Shown here: piece by piece, positions 1-11,265 of the stretch | How the letters are laid out: each line of letters opens with the position of its first letter | Position numbering within the stretch: the first letter of the stretch is position 1 | DNA from: Pomphorhynchus laevis | Lineage: Eukaryota; Acanthocephala; Palaeacanthocephala; Echinorhynchida; Pomphorhynchidae | Assembly: GCA_012934845.2 (NCBI GenBank) | Contig: WNNJ02000360.1 | Location: 248,001 to 312,000, forward strand | Reading direction: 5' to 3' | DNA length: 64,000 nucleotides | Made by a program: the position numbers and the translations under genes | Notes under the pieces: generated by a model | Seen by the model: only the letters and a program-made list of their open reading frames with translations | Told to the model about the DNA's origin: nothing | Database searches by the model: none

Positions 1-2
1 GT

Positions 3-1163
3 GGAAACCACAAGACGCAGATCGATTTTTGGGCATGCCGCCGAATCGATCTTAAACTAGTCAAGAACACCAAAGTGATTCCCTTCGAACCAGTTGCTAG
101 TCAACACCACCCACTGGTAATGGATACCCTAATACCAACGCCAATTAACAGACTCCCAACGACTAAACATGCGCATATAAAGTGGTGGAAACATCGAGAA
201 TGCGGAGATAAACTAACCCCTGCTCTCCATTTGGCTATCCAGACCACATCATTAACAGAGGATGTAAACGAGTGTTGGGAATCTGCCGTCCGAAATATAT
301 CCAATGCAGCGCAACCAATCCTCGGTGTCACTAAGCCAGCTCAAAAGTTTATTGACAAACAAACGTGGTTCTGGAATGAAGAGGTCCAACAAGCTGTACG
401 AGATAAAAAGGACGCATATAAAAAGTGGAAACTGTCTCAGCTCTCAGACGATAAAGAACGTTACCGTATACAAAATAGGATTGCCAAAACGAAAGTGGCA
501 GAGAGCAAAAATAATTACATCGCAGACCTGTACAATAATCTAGAGTCCCCCGAAGGTGAATGTGATATATACCGCCTTGCAAGGTCTCGATCAAATGCCG
601 CCAAAGACATCATTCACTTTGCCCAAATCAAGAGTAAAGATGGAACTATACTGCGAGATGATAGAGAAATTCAGGACAGATGGCGCGAACATTACAACGA
701 AATATGTAACATAGAATTCCCCCATCCTGATCTACCTATGGGTATATGCACCTCTGGACCAGTCCCGGAGATCACAACCGCAGAAGTAGCTGAGTCAGTA
801 AGAAAGATGAAAAACGGAAAAGCTACTGGACCAGATGGAATTCCTGGCGAGGTTTGGAAACTCACCGGACTTGCGGGCATAGCTTTTCTCACGCATCTTT
901 TCAACAAAATAGTTATACAGCACGAAGTACCTAAAGCATGGAAAAGCTCGTTTACAATCCCCATCTGGAAACAGAAGGGTGACATTGCTAGCTGTAGCTA
1001 TTATCGCCCTATTCGGTTATTATCCCACACAATGAAAATCTTTGAGCAAGTCCTGGACAAAAGACTAAGGGTTCTGATTAATATCGCCGTTAACCAGTGT
1101 GGCTTTGTCAAAAATGTATCAACCACAGATGCATACAAGCAGCAAGGATATTGATGGAAAAAT
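3..1163 (+). pseudogene. RTE-type LINE, 5' part: end of endonuclease, linker, start of RT
   Basis: Coding is open from base 3 to 1154, so the element begins before the window. The first 40 or so residues are the end of an APE endonuclease (KTQIDFW, then SQHHPLVMD, where the family has its final His). A basic linker follows, then the start of the reverse transcriptase with GKATGPDGIPGEVW near residue 250 and YYRPIRLLSHTMKIFEQ near residue 310. The RPIRLLSHTMK block is typical of the RTE clade. Near 1128 the frame slips: the reading IQAARILMEK lies in another frame, so the visible stop at 1154 is not the native end. The copy is then interrupted by a PLE tail at 1164 and resumes at 1419. It would copy its own RNA by target-primed reverse transcription; this copy is dead. 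Confidence 0.85.
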
Positions 1164-1418
1164 TAAATCAGCTAACTGAGTCTACGTATTTAATATAATT
1201 ATAAAATAAACAAAACATAATAATGCTAAATCAAAATTTAATAATTAAATAATAAAATTAATAATTGTTTTTAGATTTTCTATAATTTAAATTTTCTATA
1301 ATTTAAATCAAGTTAAAAAAATGAAATTTAAAATAAACGTCATTTTTATGAATTGAGTAATAAATAACAGACGTTGTATCAGAATAATAATTAGAGGTCA
1401 TCAGGAGGAACTGCTATA
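1164..1418 (-). repeat. PLE-like 3' tail module inserted in the RTE LINE
   Basis: About 255 bp of AT-rich sequence that starts with AAATCAGCTAACTGAGTC and ends in GAGGAACTGCTAT. The same stretch forms the far 3' end of the PLE-like element at 2671-4690 when read on the minus strand. Here only the tail is present, cut off inside the GC-rich structured block. It splits the RTE reading frame between the ILMEK and AFLDLEKAFDR motifs. The sequence AAAAA occurs on both sides and may be part of a target duplication, but this is uncertain. Confidence 0.75.
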
Positions 1419-2495
1419 AAAAAAGCAGCAGAGTTTACATATGGCCTTCCTTGATTTGGAGAAGGCTTTTGATCGGGTGCCACATTCTCTTATCTGGTAC
1501 TCCTTGCGACAACACGGTGTCCTAGAGGAGTACGTTGACTGGATTAAACTGATGTACTCGGACACAACCAGCATAGTACGCTGCGCTACCGGCGATTCTC
1601 AACCATATCCGATCACGGTTGGCGTACATCAGGGCAGTAGCCTGTCACCCCTGCTATTCATCTTATGTATGGATACGATTACTTATAAACTGTACAACGA
1701 TGTCCTTGGACCCTCTTATATGCAGACGATGTTATGCTTGCTACCCAAACACGCGAAAACCTGAAACAGCAAGTCCAAAACTGGTCTGATCGCATATCAC
1801 AATACGGGCTGAGGCTGAACATGGGTAAAACTGCGTATCTTGAGTTGGGATATCAAACACCTGGCTCTATCGAGATCAACGGGCAGCCACTCGAAAAGTG
1901 TACTACCTTCAAATACCTGGGGTCCTACCTCTCATCGGATGGTACTATAAATAAAGATGTAAAGGGGCGCCTTAACGCAGCTTGGCTAAAATGGCGAAGC
2001 CTTTCAGGAATATTATGTGACCGACGAATGCCACTAAAGCTTAAAGCCAAAATCTACAAAACAGTTGTGAGACCGGTTGCATTGTACGCCACAGAATGCT
2101 GGCCATCAAATTCAGACTCCAAAAGAAAATTGCACACCATGGAGATGAATATGCTGCGCTGGTCCTATGGAGTAACACGCCTAGATAGGATTCCGAATAC
2201 CAACATCCGCCATTTTTTCGGTGTAACGCAAATAAACCTCAAGGTGAGGGAACATCGACTACGATGGTTCGGACACATTCACAGGGCTGACAAAACAGCA
2301 GTATGCCGAGCCGAGCCAATCGTTCAAGGCGTACGACCTCGTGGCCGCCCTAAGAAAAGATGGATGGATACAATCCATGAAGATCTCAATACATGTGACC
2401 TAGCGCCAGCTCTAGCATAAAACCGGGAAGTATGGATAAGACTTATCAAAGCAGCCGACCCTGGCCTGCCAGGAAAAGGCGAAGGATAAGAAGGA
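1419..2495 (+). pseudogene. RTE-type LINE, 3' part: RT catalytic core and C-terminus
   Basis: Continues the element from 3-1163 after the insertion. MAFLDLEKAFDRVPH (RT motif A) is at 1441, then GVHQGSSLSPLLF (motif B). The catalytic YADD is at about 1718, but in a different frame from motif B, so one frameshift lies just before it. The frame 1734-2420 carries the thumb and C-terminal region (FKYLGSYLSSDG, LRWFGHIHR, RGRPKKRW), all usual for RTE. A TAA at 2418-2420 is followed in frame by NREVWIRLIKAADPG, the usual end of this family, so that stop is probably a later mutation and the native end is near 2490. The following 175 bases are AT-rich 3' sequence. Confidence 0.85.
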
Positions 2496-2670
2496 GTATA
2501 TTGTATTAAATAACTGTATACAATAAGATAGTCTACGTAGCCAGTAGTTTAAAATCAACTAAAACTATTATTAATTTATATCGTAAATATTACAAATATA
2601 AATCTACAATAAATAAAAATAAAATCAAACCGAAAGCAGTTAATACATAAATTAACATAATATTATTAAA

Positions 2671-4690
2671 AATCAAATCAGCTAACTGAGTCTACGTATT
2701 TAATATAATTATAAAATAAACAAAACAATAATGCTAATCAAAATTTAATAATTAAATAATAAAATAAATAATTGTTTCAAGATTTTTTATAATTTAAATC
2801 AAGTTAAAATAAAAAATTGAAATTTAAAATAAACGTCATTTTTATGAATTGACTAATAAATAACAGACGTTGTATCAGAATAAGAATTAGAGATCATCAG
2901 GAGGAACTGCTATGCTATCAGGTTTTGGCCACTAACTCCTTACCCATAGCAGCGGGGCCAAATACTTGTTAAGGACTTATTTCCTCTGATGAAATGTAAT
3001 TATATAGTATCTTATTCTAATACAAAGTATATTATTAATTATATATAAAATTTTTCCGGTAATGATTTTTAATTTATTTTTAATATCATTTTGTTTATTT
3101 ATATATTTTACGATTTTCTGTTTGATAGTATTTTTATAGTCACCTAGTTTAAAATATGCATCATTTAAATGATTTTGAAGAAAGCCAATATCGTTACAAA
3201 TTGCTGCAATTCTTAAAATTTCATTATTTAATGTATTATATTTTATATTATATGGTATGCATGAATGCTCATGCAAAAATATGTTTCTTGTAAATTTAAA
3301 TATGTCATCTTTACGATATAAATTAAAAGTAGTTTTAATTAATGTTAATTTAATGCTCATATCAAGAATATACTTTCTTTATCAATAATATTGGTATTAT
3401 TAAGTATAAGGCTGCCTGGATAAATTTGTTCGCTTATTGAATAAAGATTGCTAGAATTAAATACACATATATCATCAATATATCGAAACATATATTTCAT
3501 ACCTTTATATAATTTAGATTTATTTTTTTTAAACAGTTATGAACAAATTCATATTCTATAAAGCTTAAAAATAAGTCAGCTATAATTGAGCTACTATTAC
3601 CACCCATTGGAACACCTTTTATTTGTCTAAATATAGATGTCCCTACTTTTAAATAATTTTGATTTATCAAAATATTTAAGGATTCTATTAATTCAATTTT
3701 ATCCATATATTTATATTTATTTGATGGTTTAATTTTTGTTAGATAGGCGTTATAATTATTATAACATATATATGTATATCTTTTTCCGAATATAAGGTTA
3801 ATTAATTTTACTAACGCTTCTTTAATATCTATTAAATCTAGATTTGTATAAAGCGTACTAAAATCGTAAGTATTTATATTCTGAAAGTTTATTCCTTCTG
3901 TATGCTCTAAAATTCTTTTGTGGAATTAATACTGAAATAGTGTTTTATACCAGTATTAATTTCAATTACCTTGCAATATTTATTAAAGTGTGCTTTAATT
4001 ACTTTAAGTATTTTATTCATATAAACCGAAAGCGATTTTAATGTACATTTAAATGCACTACATATGAACCTAGATGTTATTGGATTTTTATGTAATTTAG
4101 GATTCCAATATAATATAGGTATAGTTTTATTATCTGATTCAATTTTTATACCCTTCTTATCAATTATAGAACAATGACTTGTAATTTTATTTTCTAAACT
4201 TAAATCACTACATTCATATGTTGTGTTTATATTTAAACTTCTTTCATCAGTATATCATAATAAAGCTTTTCGCATATGAAGACAAAGTTATTACTAGATT
4301 TATCAATAGTTGTTATTATATAGTTATGCTGTAATTTAGTAAGGTTCTGGATACATATCTTTATTTATTTGAACTTTCCTTTTATAATTGTTTTTTATTA
4401 TTTTATCTCTAATTTTATCTAATTTTATCTAAGTTTTCCAAATTTTTATCATTGATGTATTTAAGCTTTTACTGTTAATCAGTTAACCAAAGTAAGCATT
4501 GAAGTCATTATATAACGAATTGTAAATTTTATTTCTATTGTTATTATTATTTAATCTATATTTATACCTAAAAAGGTATTTATAACTTTTTCTCACAAAC
4601 GTTTGTGAGATTAATATATACAATAAATAACATAGATTTGAGAAATTATATACATACAAGCTTAAACACATTGAAAACTGAAGCTAAGTA
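2671..4690 (-). mobile_element. AT-rich Penelope-like element, most complete copy
   Basis: Read on the minus strand, from about 4690 down: an AT-rich N-terminal piece (4483-4671), then NTYDFSTLYTNLD (RT motif A) near 3870, then MDKIELIESLNILINQNY and GVPMGGNSSSIIADLFL (motif B) at 3497-3706, then the catalytic RYIDDICVF just past that frame near 3490, then the thumb region at 2977-3360. No GIY-YIG nuclease follows; instead comes a 3' tail with the GC-rich block and the AT-rich end at 2671. The motif A and B wording places it with Penelope-like RTs, but it may be a separate branch. Several stops and frameshifts are present, for example after NSTKEF near 3920. Other copies lie at 16467, 18625, 21425 and 24186. 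Confidence 0.7.
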
Positions 4691-4755
4691 TAACACAAGC
4701 TTTTATCTGATAACTACAATTACGATACATTGCGGATCACATCTCGCGTGGTACA

Positions 4756-7530
4756 ATGCCACGAGGTAAACCGAGATCGAATCCACGTTGCTGTCCTAGG
4801 TCAGTTGCAGCTACGAAATGCAAAGGTTGCGTTTGCGCAAGAGCAATAAGACGTTGCGTTGACTGTCTAGCCCCAAATTGTACAAATAAAGACAAAAATA
4901 TTACTCCTGAGCTAAGAGACGGTCAATATTTGATTAATGATACAAAAGCGAAAGCATTTGAAACTAGCGAAAGGACAAAAAATGATAAAATATTTGAAAA
5001 GATAGTTCACTGGATTCCAAATCACCTAAAGCTTCCGAATTGCAATGCCAGTAGGCTGTTTTTGAAAATTTTGTGAGTCATTCAACCGAAACGCTTGGGA
5101 TAGGCAGGATCCGCTAAGACTGCTTACGATCACGTGTCAGCTGATCCTGCAAGAACCGCCATCTAGAAAAATTCAACATATACGAGAAACACTAGAGAGA
5201 TAAATAGACATCTGGAAAAATAACGACTTACAGAGCTTATTATCAGAAGCGAGATATTTACAAAAGATTAAGGTTGATGAGATTTCACGCAGGAACCACA
5301 AGAAGGATGCGAATGGAAGAAAGCGAATCATCAATATGATTGAAAACGGATTACTTAGCATGGTATCGAGGCTACTATAAAATCAGCAAAGTCGTGGTGT
5401 CCTTGATTTGGACGAAGACATTCAAGGTAAGTCTCTGCTGGATAGACTTATAGATCTACATCCTGAAGGAAAAACAGCTGAATCTGAACTATCGACCACA
5501 GCGGCAGATGAAAACACCATTGAACTTCATCCTACCCGCTTCCTTGAAATATCTTCGAACAACGTTGTAAAAGCAGCAAAATTAAGAAGAGGCTCAGCTG
5601 GTCCTTCAGGAACTGACTCTCGCGAATGGAATAAATTCTTAGCATAATTTGGGATTGCTTCGACAAGGTTGGCTGCCAGCATAAGCGATTTCATCATCAA
5701 AATATCAACTGAAATATTGCCTGAAACATGTCTTTCAGCGTTCACAGCGAGCAGGCTTATTTTACTTGACAAAAATCCTAGAATACGTCCGATAAGTGTT
5801 TGGGAGGTGCTGAGAAGAATAGTAGAACGGGTAATTTTGGAATGTGTCGGAGGAGATGTTATCAATCTTTGTGGTTTGAAACAATTTCGTGCGGCGCATA
5901 AGTATGGAACTGAAAGAACAATTCACGCAATGCGTAAGGCTTTCAATCGCTCTGACCGGAACCACATCTTACTCCTGGATGCGTATAATGCATTCAATCG
6001 ACTGATCAGATAATTAGCTTTAGCGAACATAAAATACCTATGCCCATCATTATGCACAATACTCAATAACACATACAGGAAACCGGCTATCATAGCAGTA
6101 TCAGGAATGGTAATCGAATCAAAAGAGGGATTCACACAGGGTGATCCTTTGTCAATGGCGGCATATGCGACTGCTTATATACTACTGATAAATAACATAC
6201 AGAAACTGGTCCCAGAAGTAGTACAAAGCTGGTATGTCGACAGCGGTGCTTATTGTGGATCAATGGAGCAACTGGAAGTTATATGGAAGGAAATAAATCG
6301 TATCGGACCCTTAATTGGATACTATCTCAATCCGAAGAAATGTGTCCTTCTTTCTCACCAAGAGAACTTGGAATGCTCCACAACTATGCTAGAAGCAGGA
6401 ATACAAATACGGCAAGATGGTGTCAATTACTTGGGCGGCTACATTAGTCAACATGAATATACGCGACAACAGATAGCCTATGAAATCCAGAAGTGGACAA
6501 AGACTGCAGATGTATTTAAAGAAATTTCCCATTACAATGCCTTCGCTGCCTTTACTTTACTTACAAAGTGTATACAACATAAACAAAATTATGTCTTGAG
6601 AACGACAAAGATAGATGAACTACAACTCGAAGGTTGGCGGAACACGTTATGGAAAGAGACGGTACCATCAATTCTGGGGCGAGACAGCCTAGATGAAGAA
6701 CTGTGTAGGCTTTTAACACTTCCTCCAAAACAAGAAGGTTTGGGCATTCGTGATGCGCCACGAAAGTGTTCGTCAGAATTCGATAACTCTAACGAATGTG
6801 CACAGCTTACGAGCAAAACGAGCAAGACAATTCTCGACGATTAAAAGAGATACTTGATGCTGTTAGAAAAGAAAATTTCGAGAAAACAGAAATCTACAGC
6901 TTGATCTTATTCAAAATTCTAAAAAAGACTTGAAGTCGATTTGTACAAACGCAGCGCAAACTAGAGCGTCTTCTTGGATAACCACATATGGATAAGTTGA
7001 TGGACCTGTAACTGAACACGACGGAATTTCATAATGCAGTGGCAAACAGATACATTTTATCAATACCACTCGCCAAAATGTGTGCTTGTGGTTCAGTCAA
7101 CGGCATGGTACACGTTCTTTCATGCAAATTACACGGTCTCACATCTCTTCGTCACAGCATCATTGTTAACGAGCTTAACGATCTTAGCAAGAAAGCAGGT
7201 CTAAAAGCGACAAAATAACCACATCTTAAACCCGTCCCGGATACGATCCTTTTTGAGGCATATACTACAACAAGAAACCTGGATGCGCGGTGTGACCTGT
7301 TAATTCATGGATTGTTTGGTGATGCGACAAGTCGGTCCTTCGTGGACGTATGTGTTTTCAATTGTTTGGCTCCGTCGTACTCTGCAACGAATGTCCTTGA
7401 TCTATACAGATATCACGAAAATAGAAAAATATCGAAATACAGTGAGAGAATCCAACTGATAGAATCGGTTCCTTCCATCCGTTTATTGTCTCTACAACCG
7501 GCGGGATTGACTATTCGGCGAACGCTATCA
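4756..7530 (+). pseudogene. REL-type LINE, family A, copy 1 (R2/NeSL-like)
   Basis: Starts at MPRGKPRSNPRCC with an N-terminal zinc cluster, C-x2-C-x-C then C-x2-C (CKGCVCARAIRRCVDC). The frame slips near 5070. RT begins near 5590 with AGPSGTDSREW, then RPISVWEVLRRI, LLLDAYNAFNRL (motif A) near 5980, GFTQGDPLSMAAYA (motif B) at 6131 and WYVDSG at about 6232 where WYADDG is expected, so the catalytic pair is damaged. In-frame TAA stops are seen near 5645, 6010 and 7216. The C-terminal zinc knuckle CAC...SCKLHG is near 7085-7130, then a restriction-like nuclease: DARCDLLIHG, FVDVCVFN and YHENRKISKY (7280-7440). The order zinc, RT, knuckle, nuclease is that of site-seeking LINEs such as R2. Family A pieces recur at 12125 and 61095. 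Confidence 0.8.
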
Positions 7531-7945
7531 TAAAACAATTGTCAAGATTGTTACCAGCACAAGAAACAACATATTCTGAATAAATTAAATACGTAAAGAC
7601 GAAACTATCAATGCTAATCGTCAAAGCGGTTTCAATGACTTTTGAGAAGAAAAAGTCACCGAGTCTCTCAACTTTCAACGATGTGGATAATCAACGAGCC
7701 CAATTGTGAAGGGCTATGAAAGACTTTAAAATGTCAGAACGATGAAATCAATTTTATACATTTTTTTATTTTTATTTTTATTTTCTCGGCGGCCCACGAG
7801 GTTATCCTGTAAATGTAATAAAAACAATTCTCATTATAAAAAAAATTTATACCCTTTTGATAGTATTCAATTTATTCTAGATTATGAGTGCATATATGTT
7901 TATTTTATCAAAATTAAGACTTTTGCAATCGCATTCATTTTTTAT
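7531..7945. other. No gene seen: LINE A 3' flank and AT-rich filler
   Basis: The first 200 bases look like the decayed end and 3' flank of the LINE before it. The rest is AT-rich with a T-run (7750-7790). Short open frames here are not supported by any motif. Confidence 0.4.
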
Positions 7946-9130
7946 GATCAAATCATATAACTGAGTCTACGTATTTAATATAATTATAAACTAAACAAAA
8001 CATAATAATGCTAAATCAAAAAGTAATAATAAAATAATAAAATTAATAATTGTTTTTAGATTTTCTATAATTTAAATCAAGTTAAAATAAAAAAAATAAA
8101 TTTAAAATAAACGTCATTTTTATGAATGAACTAATAAATAACAGACGTTTTATCAGAATAAGAATTAGAGGTCATCAGGAGGAACTGCTATGCTATCAGG
8201 TTTCGGCCCCTAACTCCTTTACCCAACATAGCAGCGGGGCCAAGTACATGCTAATGATGTATTTCCTCTGATAAAACTATCTAGTATCTTATTCTAATAC
8301 AAAGTATTTTATTTATTATCCATCCACAAAAATTTGACACTTAAGAGTTTAAATTTATTCTTTATTTGTTTCTGATATTATCCTTACATATAGATTTCAA
8401 TTCTTTATTATAATTACAAATTTTTCGTCTTAATGGCGGTAACAACTTATACCTTATTTTAGGAATATATTTACTTAAATCTGATACTATTATTTCTTTA
8501 CTTTTAGAAAGATTTAAAAGTCTACCTATATGTATGGTAATCTATACATTTATTAATGAATTTGATGGTCAGTGTATATTTTTATTGTTATTATTAACAT
8601 TTATTGTCCGATTATAGTATTTTATATTACGATACCTGTCTATTATACAACTCAATCTATCATATTCGTTAATTCATATTTGATTTATTGAACCGATGAT
8701 ATTTTTAGAAAAACTACATATAGTTACATAAAGATCTTTTAGTTTATTATTTCTTAAAAGTTGTCTTAATATTTCTAATTGTTCATAAATATACTTATCT
8801 TTTTTAATATTTTTAAGTTTATTTTTCTTATTATTTTTATCGCTATGACTTCTTGACTTATGTTAAACGGATTATTATAATATAGTTGTTTATTATACTA
8901 CTTCTGCCAATTCCTTGTACCACGTCATTCAATCCTAATGGGTACATGGAATTAAGCGTTTTAATCCAAAAATCTTCTTTTTCTAATAGTTTTTGATTTA
9001 ATATTGAAATGTTTTCTTCGATAATATGTTCTAAAATAAATAATTTACAGTTTTTAATATCATGTCCTATTAATCTCATATGTTTATGAAATATAGTTTG
9101 ACTATTATGCTGTATATTATATGTGTTGCC
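7946..9130 (-). mobile_element. PLE-like fragment: C-terminal nuclease region plus tail module
   Basis: On the minus strand, from 9130 down: NTYNIQHNSQTIF then 8858-9079 with HEI-type spacing and KEDFWIKTLNSMYPLGLND. The WIKTL...GLND ending is what closes GIY-YIG-like domains in some Penelope-like families, but the GIY and YIG residues themselves are not seen, so this is inference. A decayed basic stretch follows (SDLSKYIPKIRYKLLPP near 8450). Near 8380 it joins the common C-terminal end and the tail module: GC-rich block at 8171-8275, AT-rich end at 7955. The join may be native or a fusion of two related copies. Confidence 0.5.
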
Positions 9131-9204
9131 TAAACAGTTTTAACATTTTTTTAAGCTAGTTATAATTTTGTCTTCGAAAAAAAATCAAATACAAAACTAC
9201 TGAA

Positions 9205-9734
9205 TTACAGCTGCTTGCTGGCCTTCATTTCCTCCCCGGCCTGTTTGCGGTTTCTGTCGTGTGGAAGAAGTTTATCGGCGAAGCAACCTTTGCAGTATAT
9301 TTATCCATCCTGATCTTTATATGTACCCAAAGTCAACGTTGTATTGCAAGTTTTACATCTAAAGCACTTTTCGTGCCATTGCGAACTGCACGCACCAATT
9401 CTTTTCGCAGCATACAATGTGGTTCCACATCGTGAGCACTTTTCAATTGCTACACCAAATTTCGGTCCCATTGTTTCTCCTTCATGCTCAGGAAAATACT
9501 CAACATTGTCGATATCGATCTTCGCAGTTGTCGTACGCGGCTGTTCAATGATCATGATCGTTTGGATAGGTTGATGGGACATTATTTGTATGTTAGAAAT
9601 CGGGCTGGCCTGGATTATTGGCAGTGTATCGGGAATTTGGTGCACTATCTCAGTCATGCATGACACGGGAATTATTTCGTCGTACTCATTCATTGGGGTA
9701 TGGTTCTTGTTGTTATCTTTGCAAACCGGTAGTC
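9205..9734 (-). pseudogene. LIM-domain coding exon fused to a LINE tail
   Basis: Read on the minus strand, in frame with the LINE B tail beside it. After about 85 unremarkable residues comes a complete LIM zinc domain: C-x2-C-x17-H-x2-C-x2-C-x2-C (CSRCG, QWHEKC, RCKTC), then GTYKDQDG, a TAA at 9301-9303, then IYCKGCFADKLLPHDR with the last C-x2-C. It ends at a TAA at 9205 after KASKQL. The TAA inside the domain sits where a Lys (AAA) would be usual, so one base change breaks an otherwise intact exon. LIM domains bind partner proteins in the cytoskeleton or nucleus; the single C-terminal LIM recalls the CRP/MLP group, but the gene cannot be named. Base composition is richer in GC than the neighbours. 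Either a host exon caught by a LINE, or a processed copy. Confidence 0.7.
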
Positions 9735-10040
9735 CCATCACATCACGAGTTCGGCTCGAAGCACAAGAGTCTGGCTCGAAGAGGCGTTTCCCGGGTTCAC
9801 ATGTTTCCTGGTGTCCACCATCAAATGTCGATATTGGGATCTGGTCAAGTGACGCTAGCATTGCTTTGGCGTTGCCTCTCATTATTGCAATAGAGATGCG
9901 CTGGTATAAATGCGAGATCGTCACGGCGTATCTGACTCCGCTTGTCCGGCTCATGTTATTTGCAACCCGTTTAATGACCCTGTTTCCCTTTTCATTCCAT
10001 CCCACAAACGACTCTGAGAATATATACAAGTGGAATACAT
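9735..10040 (-). pseudogene. REL-type LINE, family B, C-terminal tail only
   Basis: The first 100 or so residues of the minus-strand frame that starts at 10029 (SESFVGWNEKGNRVIKR, NNMSRTSGV, HLYQRISIAIMRGNAK, then SSRTRDV). They match the C-terminus of the LINE at 50600-53761 nearly residue for residue. The 5' cut lies at about 10030-10040, against another tail module. Identity with the other copy ends abruptly at GACTACC (9728-9734), where the LIM exon begins in the same frame. Confidence 0.8.
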
Positions 10041-10330
10041 CAAGAGGAACTGCTATGCTATCAGGTTTCGGCCCCTAACTCCTCTACCCAACATAGCAGC
10101 GGGGCCAAATACATGCTAATGATGTATTTCCTCTGAAATAACTATCTAGTATCTTATTCTAATACAAAGTATATTATTTATTATCCATCCATAAAAATTT
10201 GCCACTTAAGAGTTTAAATTTATTCTTTATATTATTGTGTTGATTTATATATTTTACTATTTTCTGCTTGATGTTATTTTTATAGTAACCTAGTTTAAAT
10301 ATGTATCTATTTTTAAAATATTTTTATTTT
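10041..10330 (-). repeat. PLE-like tail module (structured block and C-terminal end)
   Basis: Holds the GC-rich block (10041-10135) in almost the same form as at 8171, then the last residues of the PLE-like RT read on the minus strand, close to 24490-24680. The AT-rich far end is missing because the LINE B-LIM fusion abuts it. Confidence 0.7.
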
Positions 10331-11265
10331 CTTTAATTTAGATTAAAAAAATTTAAAATTTTCTTTATTGATAAAATATTAATTATTATAAACTTAACTT
10401 TGAATGATGTTTACTTTATTTGTTTTTTTTTGATTTGTAGATCTATTCAATAAAGGCATTTATTGGTTCTACTATTCTACTTCAAATTTTGATTTTAAAA
10501 TTTTCTTGACGAATAAATTGAATTGACGTGTGCATTAATAGTTTAAAATCTAGCAGAAACGTTTTGAATAAATTTTAGGCTTGAAAATATCTACTTTATG
10601 GTTATACATATAAATAGTTATATTTGATTTTCATCTAAATATACTAGTACTAATAAAAAAAGGTTTAAAAGACGGTTATATAGACTATCTAATCATATAT
10701 AATTAAATTGGGCTTACTTGCATAATTATATCTTAAAAGATCATTCACCTACATCTACAAAATATTTATAATTATATGTATGCAGTAAAGATTTTTTTGA
10801 GAAGAATATCCTTACCGAAATATGACTAATTACAGGTAAATAAATTTCTGATGTTGAAAATATATCTTTAGAGTAATAAAACAGATTTTAGCTTAAATCT
10901 TCATCTAATGAATAACTGCTAATAAAATTACTCAGTAGAAAATAACAAATAAGCAGTTTTGCAAACTATTATTAGGCGCTTTGCATGTATACATTTAAAT
11001 AAATAACTATAAATCTATAGTCTGATCACTTGCGCTTTGCAAAATTCCACATTAAACTCATTGTGATAACGTTGTCCTTAAAACGTTTATAGCTAGTTAC
11101 ACCATTATTCTAGAAATTGCTTCGTTTTACAGCTTATTTGAGGATTACGTTTTTAGTTTAATGAATTTACCCCAGCTCGATACAAAAGATAACACACATT
11201 TCTCTTAAAATTAATAGCTTGTGATAATTACACTGTGATAGAATATAACTATAATTTATATATGG
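10331..11265. other. No gene seen: AT-rich stretch
   Basis: About 935 bases, very AT-rich, without a frame worth naming on either strand. Bases 10420-10490 resemble the stretch after the LTR fossil fragment near 40080 (T-run, then TCTAGAT-like and TTCAATAAA), so a worn LTR remnant is possible but not shown. Confidence 0.35.

Noticed and set aside
8171-8275. The structured block as an HDV-type ribozyme
   Set aside because: The 1-2-1'-2' topology is similar, but P4, the P1.1 pairs and a placed catalytic C are not seen. Kept only as an unexplained pseudoknot.
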